DNA of 64,000 nt from Novosphingobium resinovorum (GCF_001742225.1 NZ_CP017079.1:3285-67284); one strand, 5' to 3'; shown: positions 1 through 7,003, counted from the first letter of the stretch. Notes: generated by a model not told the origin, from the letters alone. Translations and numbers: made by a program.

Positions 1-45
1 TGAAATCCTTATGTAGGTTTTCTGTTCCGTTGCTACTCAGACCCC
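1..45 (-). mobile_element. Right end (inverted repeat) of a Tn3-family transposon, element continues left of the window
   Basis: Bases 6-45 match, with a few changes, the 40-bp terminal inverted repeat found at 28301-28340 and 32617-32656. The outer end (four C) is at base 45, so the element extends leftwards out of the window. It differs from the right end at 32611-32656 by a G for A at base 40 and by changes at bases 5-8, so it is not an identical copy. The next five bases (46-50, CGTTC) equal the five bases before the repeat at 28301. Confidence 0.85.
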
Positions 46-50
46 CGTTC
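46..50. repeat. Candidate 5-bp target-site duplication CGTTC (pairs with 28296-28300)
   Basis: CGTTC lies directly outside the transposon end at base 45. The same five bases lie directly outside the transposon end at 28301. Tn3-family elements normally duplicate 5 bp. Deleting one copy restores the histidine phosphatase frame. Confidence 0.85.
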
Positions 51-353
51 TAGGTGCGGCATCCGTTCGGCGCTGCGCGTGCCGTTCCAGCGCGCAGGTT
101 GCAAATAGGTGAACTCTTCGATCGGCCACACTTCCACCGGCACGCCTGGAAAGCGCGCGATCGTCGGCGCGGCCGTCTGCCGGGTGCGGGTATAGGGCGA
201 GGTGACGATGAGCGCGGGCGCTTGCGTCCAGCTCGCCGCGACCGCGCGCGCCTGTTCGTGGCCGCGCTCCGTCAGCGCGATCGTCGCGAGATCGTGGCAG
301 GGCACGCCGGCGTTGCCGGTGTTTTCGCCGTGGCGGATGAAGATCGCTCTCAT
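46..353 (-). pseudogene. Histidine phosphatase family protein, N-terminal part cut by a Tn3-family insertion
   Basis: This is the N-terminal half of a phosphoglycerate-mutase-like histidine phosphatase. The start is ATG at 353, and the catalytic RHG triplet is at residues 7-9 (RHGENTG). The frame reads through the transposon end and stops at 33 after a few foreign codons. The C-terminal half, with the second catalytic histidine motif (FGHGQF), is at 27983-28300. Joining base 46 to base 28300 and removing one CGTTC copy gives an uninterrupted frame (HLE-RYWREADPDYC). The gene was therefore intact before the insertion, and replicon A was circular. Confidence 0.9.
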
Positions 354-359
354 GTCCGG

Positions 360-812
360 TTAGGCGGCCCGGTATAGCCCATTGCTGGCTTCCCAGCCCC
401 GGCACGCCAGCAAGATTGGTTTCGGCACCTTCTTTTCGCCGTTGGAGTAGTAGGCGACCATGCGGCGCGAGACGCCAAGCGCATCGGCCGCCTTCGACAG
501 CGACAGCGCATGGCGCAGCCGCCATTCGAGGAAGGCGCGCACATCGCCATGCCCGGTTGCCGACAGCGTTTCGAGCCACAGCATGTCCGCGCCCAGCTCC
601 GCACCCGAAGGCCAGGCCAGGCTATGACCCCAATCGCCCACTTCGACCTTGGCGAACTCGCCCGGATCGCGCAGCGCGGCAAAGGCGCGATCGGCGAGGA
701 CCGCGCCAAGATCGAGATCAGCCGCCGTCCCTTCCGACCAGGACAGATGCAGCGATGACGGCCCGGTCGCGCGCACGGCGGTAATGGTGCGGGCCTTGTC
801 GGTGATGTTCAT
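360..812 (-). CDS. DUF2442 domain protein with C-terminal helix-turn-helix, probable antitoxin-like partner
   Basis: A 150-residue protein. The N-terminal part (about 1-80) resembles DUF2442, and the C-terminal part has a helix-turn-helix-like stretch (LSKAADALGVSRRMVAYYS). The start at 812 is chosen because its ATG overlaps the TGA of the upstream DUF4160 gene (ATGA), a sign of translational coupling; an ATG six codons earlier is possible. DUF4160-DUF2442 pairs are common and are suspected toxin-antitoxin modules, which is inference here. A palindromic operator candidate lies upstream of the pair at 1047-1070. Confidence 0.75.
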   Translation of the reverse strand: MNITDKARTITAVRATGPSSLHLSWSEGTAADLDLGAVLADRAFAALRDPGEFAKVEVGDWGHSLAWPSGAELGADMLWLETLSATGHGDVRAFLEWRLRHALSLSKAADALGVSRRMVAYYSNGEKKVPKPILLACRGWEASNGLYRAA

Positions 813-1036
813 CCGTTCAACTCCTGCCACGTCTGCATGAGCAAAGCCTGATTAGGCCGCGCCCATTCCAATGCGTCCTTCAAGACCGCCGCCGACACGG
901 TGCCCACGATCACGTCAAACGATGCAATCGCCACCGAGCAGCGGAAATCCGGGCCTTCGATGTGGAAATGCGGCACGCCATGATCGCGGCCATAGACGGC
1001 AATTTTCCAGCGGGGACCGCGAAACATCGTGACCAT
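809..1036 (-). CDS. DUF4160 domain protein
   Basis: A 75-residue protein with the DUF4160 signature GVPHFHIE near residue 20. It is the first gene of a two-gene unit, and its stop overlaps the start of the DUF2442 gene. DUF4160 proteins have no proven function, but they are regularly paired with DUF2442 proteins and behave as candidate small toxins. The first ATG (1036) is used; a second ATG three codons in (1027) is equally possible. Confidence 0.75.
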   Translation of the reverse strand: MVTMFRGPRWKIAVYGRDHGVPHFHIEGPDFRCSVAIASFDVIVGTVSAAVLKDALEWARPNQALLMQTWQELNG

Positions 1037-1046
1037 GCTTCAATGT

Positions 1047-1070
1047 AGTGCAAAGGTTGCACTAGTGCAA
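1047..1070. promoter_or_regulatory. Operator candidate for the DUF4160/DUF2442 unit
   Basis: AGTGCAA-AGG-TTGCACT is a perfect 7-bp inverted repeat at 1047-1063, followed by a third half-site AGTGCAA at 1064-1070. It lies 11 bp upstream of the DUF4160 start. The HTH of the DUF2442 protein is the obvious candidate binder, as in autoregulated antitoxins. Confidence 0.55.
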
Positions 1071-1089
1071 GGCTGATAGCCAAAATGAT

Positions 1090-1386
1090 CTAAGCGCCTG
1101 GCGCTGGCACCGTGGCCCTACTCGTTGCGCTCCCCAAGCCCGCAAGCGGTCCTGGCCCAAGGTTCCGGCCCACATGGCGGGCGAGATCGCGTGCGCGGAT
1201 CTCGCGGCACCCTCGCCGATTACCGGCGATGTAGGCGATCGGGCGTCCAGCCTTCAATTCGTCGCCGGGTTCCGGCGGCCGATCAGGCACCTTGTCGAGA
1301 ATGCGGTCGAGATCACCCACCGCACGACCTTTGGAGCGCCGCGCGAAAAACTCGGCCGCCGTTTCGGGTCGATCAATCGTCATCAT
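1090..1386 (-). CDS. Small hypothetical protein whose C-terminal half is encoded by a repeat
   Basis: A 98-residue frame starting at one of two adjacent ATG codons (1386/1383) just inside the end of the upstream gene. Residues 1 to about 45 (TIDRPETAAEFF..., acidic/basic mix) may be native. The rest runs through a repeat (1094-1206) also present at 2901-3015, so the reading frame probably extends into unrelated DNA. No family recognised. It may be the remains of a small antitoxin-like gene. Confidence 0.4.
   Translation of the reverse strand: MMTIDRPETAAEFFARRSKGRAVGDLDRILDKVPDRPPEPGDELKAGRPIAYIAGNRRGCREIRARDLARHVGRNLGPGPLAGLGSATSRATVPAPGA
1094..1206. repeat. About 110-bp dispersed repeat, copy 1
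   Basis: The sequence from GCGCCTG to GGATCTCG closely matches 2901-3015, with shared blocks such as CCCCAAGCCCGCAAGCGGTC and CCACATGGCGGG. Copy 2 lies in the leader of the SprT-like gene. Copy 1 is downstream of the small minus-strand genes and precedes no plus-strand gene. Confidence 0.75.
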
Positions 1387-1579
1387 GGAGATCAGACATA
1401 AGCGCCTCAACGCTGGTGAAGCGCACGCCCTTGCCAGCTTCCAGTTCTTCGATCGCATCGCGCGTAGCAGCGCGGCCCATCAACTCGGCCTCCAACTTCG
1501 CCTTATGGGCCTCATTACGCGCGCGGCGCTCGGGACTCCAATCTTTCATAAGATCGGAAAAGGGGCGATGGCCGGCCAT
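1373..1579 (-). CDS. Small antitoxin-like hypothetical protein
   Basis: A 68-residue charged protein (WSPERRARNEAHKAKLEAEL, then EALMSDL near the C-terminus). The size and arrangement resemble the linker-rich antitoxins of the Phd/RelB kind, but no family is certain. It follows the broken XRE gene at 1593-1819 and overlaps the small frame at 1090-1386. All three are in the minus-strand cluster 1090-2831. Confidence 0.5.
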   Translation of the reverse strand: MAGHRPFSDLMKDWSPERRARNEAHKAKLEAELMGRAATRDAIEELEAGKGVRFTSVEALMSDLHDDD

Positions 1580-1592
1580 TCTATCAATCCTT

Positions 1593-1819
1593 CTAGGTGA
1601 GAATCTGGATGCCGCGCCGCTTCACCAGCGTCAGCAAGGCGAGCGCCGCGCCAGTCGGCCGCATCGTGCCGGCCTCCCAGCGCTGGACCGTGCGCTTGTG
1701 CGCCCACAGCAAGCGCGCAAACCCGGCCTGGCTCAAACCGCTCTCCTGGCGCACCGCCGGATTTCGGCCGCCTCCATCGGTGGATAAAGGATTTCGCCGT
1801 TTCGATCAGTCCCCGTCAT
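1593..1819 (-). pseudogene. XRE/NadS-like helix-turn-helix protein, frameshifted
   Basis: The start ATG (1819) overlaps the end of the HTH gene at 1806-2225. The first frame encodes a short N-terminus ending MEAAEIR and then runs into TGA. The other frame continues the same protein: SGLSQAGFARLL, then TVQRWEAGTMRPTG, ending GIQILT at 1593. The total length of 227 nt is one base short of a whole number of codons, so a single-base frameshift near 1750 has broken the gene. The HTH motif is typical of HigA2/NadS-type antitoxins. Confidence 0.7.
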
Positions 1820-2225
1820 GGTCGTTCATCCCGGCCATGCCGGCTGCTGCGCCGGCTTCGGCGATGGCGTCGTTGATTTCCTCGATCGTGAACCGCGCGC
1901 CGTTGCCCTTCACTATCCCGCGCAGGTCATCCCACGAGCTTTTGCGCGGTGCCGGCGGCGCGATGCCCGCCGCCGTCGCGGCGGTCATCAGGTCATCCAG
2001 CGAGAATCTGTTAAACTTCCCGCGCAGGAGGTCGTTGAGGCGGGGCGGCGTCAGCCCGAGCCGCTTGGCGGCCTCGCCCAGCGGCACGTCCCACGACTTC
2101 ACCCGCGCGGTGATGCCCCGCATCAGGTCCGCGCGCGTCCTCAACTCCGTCGCCTCCTCCGGCGTGTCGGCGATTGCGTCAAAGACGCAGGCGAAGGTTT
2201 CGACCTTCATGTCGTCGGCGTTCAT
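1806..2225 (-). CDS. XRE-family (HTH_37-type) antitoxin-like regulator
   Basis: A 139-residue protein. The N-terminus (VFDAIADTPEEATELRTRADL) and the HTH (PLGEAAKRLGLTPPRLNDLLRGKFNRFSL, split here for length) fit the HTH_37 antitoxins that accompany RelE/HigB toxins. The C-terminal tail has EEINDAIAEAG. The start at 2225 has GGAAGG about ten bases upstream; an ATG five codons earlier is less likely. It sits behind a complete DinJ-YafQ pair, so it is either a third antitoxin or the orphan of another module. Confidence 0.7.
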   Translation of the reverse strand: MNADDMKVETFACVFDAIADTPEEATELRTRADLMRGITARVKSWDVPLGEAAKRLGLTPPRLNDLLRGKFNRFSLDDLMTAATAAGIAPPAPRKSSWDDLRGIVKGNGARFTIEEINDAIAEAGAAAGMAGMNDHDGD

Positions 2226-2260
2226 TGCCCTGCCTTCCAAACGTTCGGCCGTCGAGCCGA

Positions 2261-2581
2261 TTACTCGAACAGTTCCGAATGGGTTCCCGCGCGCACGAAG
2301 TTCACCAGATTGCCCTCAATCGTGTAGATCAGCAGGAAATCGCCGCCGATATGGCACTCGCGATGATCGCTCCAATCGCCCTTGAGGGCGTGGTCCAGCC
2401 ATTCCGGGCCAAGCGGCGCATCGTTGGCGATGAGCAGCATCATCGCTTCCTTGAGCTGGTTCATGTTGTAGCGGCCGCTGCGCGACAGCCGCTCCCAATC
2501 CTTGACGAACCGCTTTTCGTAGGATGCCTCTCTTGGGAACGAAGCCCGCTTACTGCTGGCGGGCTTCTTGGTCGAGGGCAT
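2261..2581 (-). CDS. yafQ: YafQ-family mRNA interferase toxin
   Basis: A 106-residue RelE-superfamily protein. Recognisable blocks are KRFVKDWERL, LKEAMMLLIANDAPLGPEWLDH, DHRECHIGGDFLLIY and VRAGTHSELFE, the last two containing the histidines and aromatic residues typical of YafQ. YafQ cleaves mRNA at the ribosome. The ATG at 2581 lies inside the end of dinJ, giving a 32-bp overlap consistent with coupled translation. No closer start exists in frame. Confidence 0.85.
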   Translation of the reverse strand: MPSTKKPASSKRASFPREASYEKRFVKDWERLSRSGRYNMNQLKEAMMLLIANDAPLGPEWLDHALKGDWSDHRECHIGGDFLLIYTIEGNLVNFVRAGTHSELFE

Positions 2582-2831
2582 CGAACAGTTCCTTGGGATC
2601 GGTGAAGCGCGCACGACGCGCCTTCATGGTCGCGCGGGACGATTCGATCGCGGCGCGCGTCTCGGCGTTGGGCACCTTCAGCTCGAACGGCAAGGCATGG
2701 TCCTTGGCGACCCGCGTAAGCGTCATGCGGACCACATCGGAAACCGTCAGCCCCAGCTCGGCTAGGACGGCGGCGGCTTCATCCTTCAATGTTTCGTCGA
2801 TGCGCGCACGCACGAACGCGGTAGCAGCCAT
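2550..2831 (-). CDS. dinJ: RelB/DinJ-family antitoxin
   Basis: A 93-residue protein with an N-terminal ribbon-helix-helix (TAFVRARIDETLKDEAAAVL, LGLTVSDVVRMTLTRVA) and a C-terminal toxin-binding tail (RFTDPKELFDAL). The ATG at 2831 begins MAATAFVRA, as DinJ proteins do; an upstream ATG at 2867 would add a tail not seen in the family. It is first in the dinJ-yafQ operon, and the DinJ/YafQ complex is expected to repress this promoter. Confidence 0.85.
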   Translation of the reverse strand: MAATAFVRARIDETLKDEAAAVLAELGLTVSDVVRMTLTRVAKDHALPFELKVPNAETRAAIESSRATMKARRARFTDPKELFDALDQEARQQ

Positions 2832-3245
2832 TGGAATCTCCCTAGTCAGACGAACGATGTAGCTCATTTGAGCAACAATTTCAATCTAGGCGAGGAGACT
2901 GCGCCTGCCGCTGCGCGGCACCGTGGCTCTACTCGCTTCGCTCCCCAAGCCCGCAAGCGGTCTTGGCCGAAGGTGACGACCCACATGGCGGGGCCGAGAT
3001 CGCAAGCGGATCTCGGGCATGGTGCCGGCGTGCGCCGGCATGATGTTCGTTCGCATGGGGAAAGGCGGTCCCGGCCGCCTCTCCCCAGCAACGGCAATCA
3101 GCGGGACCGGGTTGGCGCGAAGCGCCCGCCCGCACCACTCCCGCAGATTCCCGCTGCCCCCCTCTCTCGCCGGCTGCTCCGCGCGAACTCGGGAGCGATG
3201 GCCGCAGCCATCGCCCCGCAGGGCGATTTGAAGGGAGTAGAAGGT
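2832..3245. promoter_or_regulatory. Long leader of the SprT-like gene, containing a dispersed repeat and an L1-like block
   Basis: About 410 bp without a convincing gene. It contains repeat copy 2 (2901-3015) and then blocks also found in the L1 leaders of replicon B: GGGACCGGGTTG at 3103-3114 and GCCCGCACCACTCCC at 3128-3142, followed by pyrimidine-rich DNA and a purine-rich ribosome-binding stretch before the ATG at 3246. The order of these blocks is the same as at 35781-36050, 37938-38206 and 40828-41100, but the spacing is shorter. Confidence 0.6.
2901..3015. repeat. About 110-bp dispersed repeat, copy 2
   Basis: This matches 1094-1206 in the same orientation. It is followed by GTGCCGGCGTGCGCCGGCA, a strong hairpin-forming stretch (about 3021-3039), in the leader of the SprT-like gene. 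Confidence 0.75.
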
Positions 3246-3887
3246 ATGGAACAGGACAACCGGGAAAGCTGGCTCAATCGGGTGGCGGCGGGCATGGCCC
3301 CCTTGTTCGCGGCGTTGGACGCTCCCCTGCCCGCGCGTATCCGCGTGGCGATCGGCTTCACCAGCTCGGGCCGGAAGGGCAAGGCGATCGGCGAGTGCTG
3401 GGATAACCGGCTGAGCGCGGACGGGCATTTTGAAATCTTCATCCGGCCCGACCTCGCGCACGCGCCTGACGCCATGCCGGCGCAGATCGCGGCCATCCTC
3501 GCGCATGAGCTGGTCCATGCCGCCGTCGGCATCCCGGCAGGGCATGGGAAAGCGTTTAAACGGATCGCGCTGGGGCTGGGGCTCGTCGGGCCGATGCGCG
3601 CCACCACCCCCGGCGAGGCGTTTCTTGCGGCCGTCGCGCCGATCTTGGACGCCGTTGGCCCCCTCCCCCATGCCCGTCTCGACACCGATGGGGAGTCGAC
3701 CGCGCCGAAGAAGCAGAAAACCCGGATGCTCAAATGCGAGTGCGCGACGTGCGGCTATACCGTGAGGACCGCGCGCAAATGGCTTGAGCTGGCCGGAGCG
3801 CCGCTTTGCCCGATCGAGGATCACGGCCGCATGGAGCATGAGCCGCTGGACGACGGCAGCGAGGATGAGGGCGGCGACGACGGCTAG
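3246..3887 (+). CDS. SprT-like zinc metallopeptidase domain protein
   Basis: A 213-residue protein with the metal-binding HELVH motif at residues 87-91 (AHELVHAAVG), and a downstream histidine (GHGKAFKRI). The C-terminal zinc-ribbon is CECATCGY ... CPIEDHG. SprT-like proteins act on DNA-bound proteins or as DNA-repair proteases, and plasmid versions are unstudied. The start at 3246 follows a GGGAGTAGAAGG stretch; the open frame further upstream is repeat DNA. A CGTTTAAACG palindrome lies inside the gene at 3553-3562. The acidic tail (EDEGGDDG) is unusual. It is preceded by an L1-like leader, so it may be controlled like the genes behind the L1 copies of replicon B. Confidence 0.8.
   Translation: MEQDNRESWLNRVAAGMAPLFAALDAPLPARIRVAIGFTSSGRKGKAIGECWDNRLSADGHFEIFIRPDLAHAPDAMPAQIAAILAHELVHAAVGIPAGHGKAFKRIALGLGLVGPMRATTPGEAFLAAVAPILDAVGPLPHARLDTDGESTAPKKQKTRMLKCECATCGYTVRTARKWLELAGAPLCPIEDHGRMEHEPLDDGSEDEGGDDG
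3553..3562. repeat. CGTTTAAACG palindrome, site 1 of 4
   Basis: A perfect 10-bp palindrome inside the SprT-like gene. The identical decamer is at 6735-6744, 11648-11657 and 26585-26594. All four are in replicon A. Confidence 0.7.
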
Positions 3888-3979
3888 ACCGCCCTCCCCT
3901 CCCCGCAATTCGGGGTTTCATTGACGCTGCGCGCCAGTTCGGGGTTTCGTTGACGCAACCGGAGCAAGCCAGTATGACC

Positions 3980-4016
3980 ACATGCAAACATGCGATCATG
4001 TAAGGATATTCACATG
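3980..4016. promoter_or_regulatory. Candidate partition site / operator repeats upstream of parA
   Basis: ACATGCAAACATGC followed by GATCATGTAAGG and CACATG, ending on the parA start codon. The same 14-mer is at 4987-5000, and a variant (ACATGCGAGCATGTAAACATGC, split by imperfect spacing) is at 4614-4637. These repeats bracket parA and its ribbon-helix-helix partner, as expected for a centromere or operator bound by the small partner. Confidence 0.6.
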
Positions 4017-4667
4017 CCAACAATCGCGATCATCAGCCAGAAGGGCGGCGCGGGGAAAACCACCCTCGCCTTGCACCTGGCCGCCGCCGCCGAGGATTCC
4101 GGGCATACCGCCCTTGTGATCGACGTCGACCCGCAGGCGACGGCGAGCCAGTGGGCGGCATGGCGACAGGATGCGCCCCCGGTCGTGATCGACAGCGCGC
4201 CCCCTCGCCTTGCCGCCAAGATCGAGCAGGCGACGGGCCAGGGCGCGGCGTTCATCGTAATCGACACCCCGCCCCACGCCGACAGCGCCGCCAGCGCCGC
4301 CGTCGAGGCGGCCGACCTAGTGTTGATCCCTTGCCGCCCCAGCGCGTTCGATTTGGCGGCGATCAAGACGACCGCCAGCCTTGTGAAGATGCGCGGCAAG
4401 CCTGCTTTCGTGATCTTCACGGCGGGAAGCCCGACCGCGCCGCGCATGTATGACGAAGCCGCGCAGCTCGTGCAGGATTATGGGCTTGACGCCTGCCCCC
4501 ACCATATCGCGGATCGCGCCGCCTTTCGCCACGCGGCGGCCGAGGGCAAGACGGCGATGGAGATCGAGCCGAGCGGCAAGGCGGCCGATGAGGTGCGCCA
4601 GCTTTACAAGTGGACATGCGAGCATGTAAACATGCAAGCATCTAGGAAGCGGAGGGCCAACGCATGA
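4014..4667 (+). CDS. parA: ParA-family partition ATPase of replicon A
   Basis: A 217-residue protein with the deviant Walker A KGGAGKTT near residue 10, the Walker A' region VIDVDPQATAS and the Walker B region FIVIDTPPH. It is the size of the small ParA ATPases (type Ib-like) that pair with a ribbon-helix-helix centromere-binding protein. The next gene overlaps its stop (ATGA). The start ATG at 4014 sits at the end of the ACATG repeats, so autorepression through those repeats is likely. Confidence 0.9.
   Translation: MPTIAIISQKGGAGKTTLALHLAAAAEDSGHTALVIDVDPQATASQWAAWRQDAPPVVIDSAPPRLAAKIEQATGQGAAFIVIDTPPHADSAASAAVEAADLVLIPCRPSAFDLAAIKTTASLVKMRGKPAFVIFTAGSPTAPRMYDEAAQLVQDYGLDACPHHIADRAAFRHAAAEGKTAMEIEPSGKAADEVRQLYKWTCEHVNMQASRKRRANA
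4614..4637. repeat. ACATG-type repeats inside the 3' end of parA
   Basis: ACATGCGAGCATG and TAAACATGCAAGCAT resemble the repeats at 3980-4016 and 4987-5013. They are probably extra binding sites for the same protein, placed inside the coding end of parA. Confidence 0.45.
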
Positions 4668-4978
4668 GCCGGAAGGGATCATTGCTCGCATTGCGGGATC
4701 GCGATGCAGCGCCAGCGCCGGCGATGGTCGAGCCGGAGGGGAGGGCGGCCGCGCCGATCGCCCGTGGCACTGGCGCAGGCTCCGGCAGCGGATCGAGCAG
4801 CAACCCGGTTGCGCCGAGCCGTCAGGGCAAGAAGGCCATGACGGGCTATTTCAGCCCGGAAATGTCCTTCGCCATGCACATGACCGCCCGCAAGCACGGC
4901 ATGAGCCTACAGGACGCGATGGCCGAGGCGTTCAACGACTGGCTTCGCAAGATGGGGGAAAGCCCTGTAGGCAAGTGA
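4664..4978 (+). CDS. Ribbon-helix-helix protein, probable ParB-type centromere-binding partner of ParA
   Basis: A 104-residue protein. The N-terminal half is low-complexity, rich in Ala, Pro, Gly and Ser. The C-terminal half is a ribbon-helix-helix-like domain (KKAMTGYFSPEMSFAMHM, then KHGMSLQDAMAEAFNDWL). The ATG overlaps the parA stop. In plasmids with a small ParA, this position is held by the protein that binds the centromere repeats and stimulates the ATPase. The ACATG repeats on both sides of the operon fit this role. Confidence 0.75.
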   Translation: MSRKGSLLALRDRDAAPAPAMVEPEGRAAAPIARGTGAGSGSGSSSNPVAPSRQGKKAMTGYFSPEMSFAMHMTARKHGMSLQDAMAEAFNDWLRKMGESPVGK

Positions 4979-5013
4979 GCATGTCCACATGCAAACATGC
5001 GGGTAAGTAAACA
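4976..5013. promoter_or_regulatory. Candidate partition-site repeats downstream of parA operon
   Basis: GCATGTCCACATGCAAACATGC followed by GTAAACATGG, read in two parts. The 14-mer ACATGCAAACATGC at 4987-5000 is identical to 3980-3993. It lies between the parA operon and the convergent repA end. Confidence 0.6.
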
Positions 5014-5041
5014 TGGCCGCTTGCCCGCATAGAGCAGGGGA

Positions 5042-6154
5042 TCAGCGTAGTGGTTTGCGTTCGTGCCGTTTCTTGCAGAAGCCGAGGAAGGCCCCGGCAG
5101 GGCTTTTGAGTTCGGGCTTGCCCATGTCGTGCCACCACGACACCCATTCGTCATAGAGCGCATACACGTCATAGCCTGGCGCGGCCGTCTTGGCGTCGTG
5201 CATGGTTTCCGGGTCGATATAGGGCGCATCGTCGCCGGCGCTGGCGACCGGATCGGGCTTGGATTTGAGGCCCGAGCGGTTGCGGAACAAGATCACGTCA
5301 TCATCCATCGTCACCGCATAGTCGGGGAAATGGCCGTGATCGGCGTCATGCTCGCAGACCTTCTTGACCAAGGCCCGGAACACTCGGAGCGGGCTGTTCG
5401 AGCCGCATTTCTTCTGTAGCAACTCTAGGCCGATCTTCCATTCGTCCTTCACGCCGCAATGCTTGCGCGCCAGTTCATACATGCGCCGCTCGAACGGCTT
5501 GCGGAGCCGGAAATAGTCGCGGTGGAGCGTCAGGACGTTCTTGCTGATGACCGAGCGATAGACCCAATCCGACAGGGTGATTTCGAGATCGAGCATCCGG
5601 CCATCGAACGTCTTGCGCGTGATCTTGGCCTCTTCGATCAGGCCGAAAATCCGCGTTTCTTCGACACCGCCCGTTTGAATATTGGTCCGCACCGTGGTCC
5701 CGCGCAGGCGGGTGAGGGCGTCGGCCATCAGTCGATAGCCTTCGCCGCTGGTTTGCCGGTTGGTGGCGACGAGCATGTCATAGGCTTGCAGGCGCACCGT
5801 GCGGCTAGGTTGCTCGCCCTGGTTCATCTTCGCGACGAGCTGCGAAATGCAGTAGATCAATATGTCCTTGTCGTGGATCGTCGCCAGCCCCTTGCCCGAG
5901 GGGATAATCTCGATGACGTTGCCGTTATGCTCGTAGCGCCGCGTCCGGTTGTCGGGCTTGGTCGAGAGCGAAAACACCGGATGCTCCATTGAGGCCATGT
6001 CATCCTTGGGGATGGCGTCCAGCACGTCGCAGATGAACAAGTCCTGGTTGGGATGGCGCACCGGCAGCAGCGGCGTGCGATCGTCGCCGTCCACGGCCGA
6101 GACCGGCGCGGCGATCGGCGCGTCAAACAGGGAAGGGGAGGGGTCTATCGTCAT
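5042..6154 (-). CDS. repA: Replication initiator RepA (RPA family) of replicon A
   Basis: A 370-residue protein. It matches the alphaproteobacterial replication initiator protein A family: NQDLFICDVLDAIPKDDMAS early, then RRYEHNGNVIEIIPSGKGLATIHDKD (shown split), a winged-helix-like centre with RMYELARKHCG, and GFCKKRHERKPLR near the end. It initiates replication by binding the iterons upstream. The start ATG (6154) overlaps the first iteron, so RepA probably represses its own gene. It faces the parA operon tail to tail. Confidence 0.9.
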   Translation of the reverse strand: MTIDPSPSLFDAPIAAPVSAVDGDDRTPLLPVRHPNQDLFICDVLDAIPKDDMASMEHPVFSLSTKPDNRTRRYEHNGNVIEIIPSGKGLATIHDKDILIYCISQLVAKMNQGEQPSRTVRLQAYDMLVATNRQTSGEGYRLMADALTRLRGTTVRTNIQTGGVEETRIFGLIEEAKITRKTFDGRMLDLEITLSDWVYRSVISKNVLTLHRDYFRLRKPFERRMYELARKHCGVKDEWKIGLELLQKKCGSNSPLRVFRALVKKVCEHDADHGHFPDYAVTMDDDVILFRNRSGLKSKPDPVASAGDDAPYIDPETMHDAKTAAPGYDVYALYDEWVSWWHDMGKPELKSPAGAFLGFCKKRHERKPLR

Positions 6155-6460
6155 TTCACTAACGCTAGGGCTACTATCGTCATTTCACATACGCAAGCGG
6201 ATTATCGTCATTTCAGATTCACCGCCGCGCTATCGTCATTTCGATTACGCTTGAGCGCGGCAGGGAAGGCCTGGCGCTATCGTCATAGTGGATTCGCCTT
6301 TTCGTCACTCTGGATTCGCTTTTTCGTCAGAGCGGATTCACCGCGCGGCAAATTTCTGCCAAAAAAGCGAGGATTTCTGCGCCTTTCCGGGCAGGCCGAA
6401 TTTCCGTAACACATCACTAAACCCATATTTTAACACTAGGCTGACCTGTGGATAACTTCA
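6146..6460. other. oriV of replicon A: seven iterons, AT-rich segment and DnaA box
   Basis: Seven 20-bp direct repeats start with TATCGTCA or TTTCGTCA: 6146, 6175, 6203, 6231, 6278, 6300 and 6322. The first four share TATCGTCATTTC; the last three share GGATTCRC at the end. An AT-rich stretch follows (6345-6440), then a perfect DnaA box on the minus strand (TGTGGATAA at 6447-6455). The first iteron covers the repA start codon. This is the expected layout of an iteron origin served by the adjacent RepA. Confidence 0.88.
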
Positions 6461-6734
6461 GCGGAAGATTATGACGAGAGGCTGGATCATCGTGGTTTCA
6501 CCCACCAGCGTCCCGCCAGATCGGACAGCTTGTCCCGAAAATCGGGACAACGGCAGCGCGACTCACCAGCGCCGCGCTTCAGGCACAATCAGAAAGAAGA
6601 AAAACACCGCCTCTTGGGGCTTCGCCCCGCCGGCTCGCGGCCTTCGGCCGCCCCGGATCGCTTTAGCGATCCTCCCACCCGGCATCCCCATGATGAGCCG
6701 GCTTCGCCGGCACGCTTTTTGTTAGAAAGGGGAT

Positions 6735-6744
6735 CGTTTAAACG
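6735..6744. repeat. CGTTTAAACG palindrome, site 2 of 4
   Basis: An intergenic copy of the decamer, about 280 bp beyond the DnaA box of replicon A. Confidence 0.7.
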
Positions 6745-6972
6745 CTGCGCCTCCATCGCAGCCACAGCGCCAGCGGCACCGTCGCAATTGGCTTTCCAGA
6801 AAAGCCAGGCGGATAGGACAGCGATCAATCCGAGAGGGCAGGGCAGGCGGAAATGTCGCCACAGGCGCGATTTCCGGGCCGCTGGGCCTCATTTCAGACG
6901 TTCGGCAAGGTCGGGGAGGGTTCGGCCGGCATGGCGCTCTACGGGCTTCCCAGGCGGCTGATTTTTTGGAAA

Positions 6973-7003
6973 GCTAGATCCTCGCGGGGTCAGAGGATCT
7001 AGC
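6973..7003 (-). terminator. Perfect 11-bp stem-loop, possible terminator
   Basis: GCTAGATCCTC and GAGGATCTAGC are separated by 9 bases, 20 bp downstream of the stop of the minus-strand gene 7024-7455. On the minus strand it is followed by CTTTCC rather than a clear T run, so termination is tentative. Confidence 0.4.

Noticed and set aside
1..45. The left transposon end as an exact copy of the element at 28301-32656
   Set aside because: Several bases differ over the 45 bp available, so it is a related or diverged element, not an identical fresh copy.
2868..3245. Upstream extension of the SprT-like reading frame
   Set aside because: The extension is a dispersed repeat plus a leader; the ATG at 3246 has the ribosome-binding site and starts the conserved domain region.
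6471..6725. 84-codon frame after oriV
   Set aside because: It runs through short GC-rich inverted repeats; no ribosome-binding site and no protein-like pattern.
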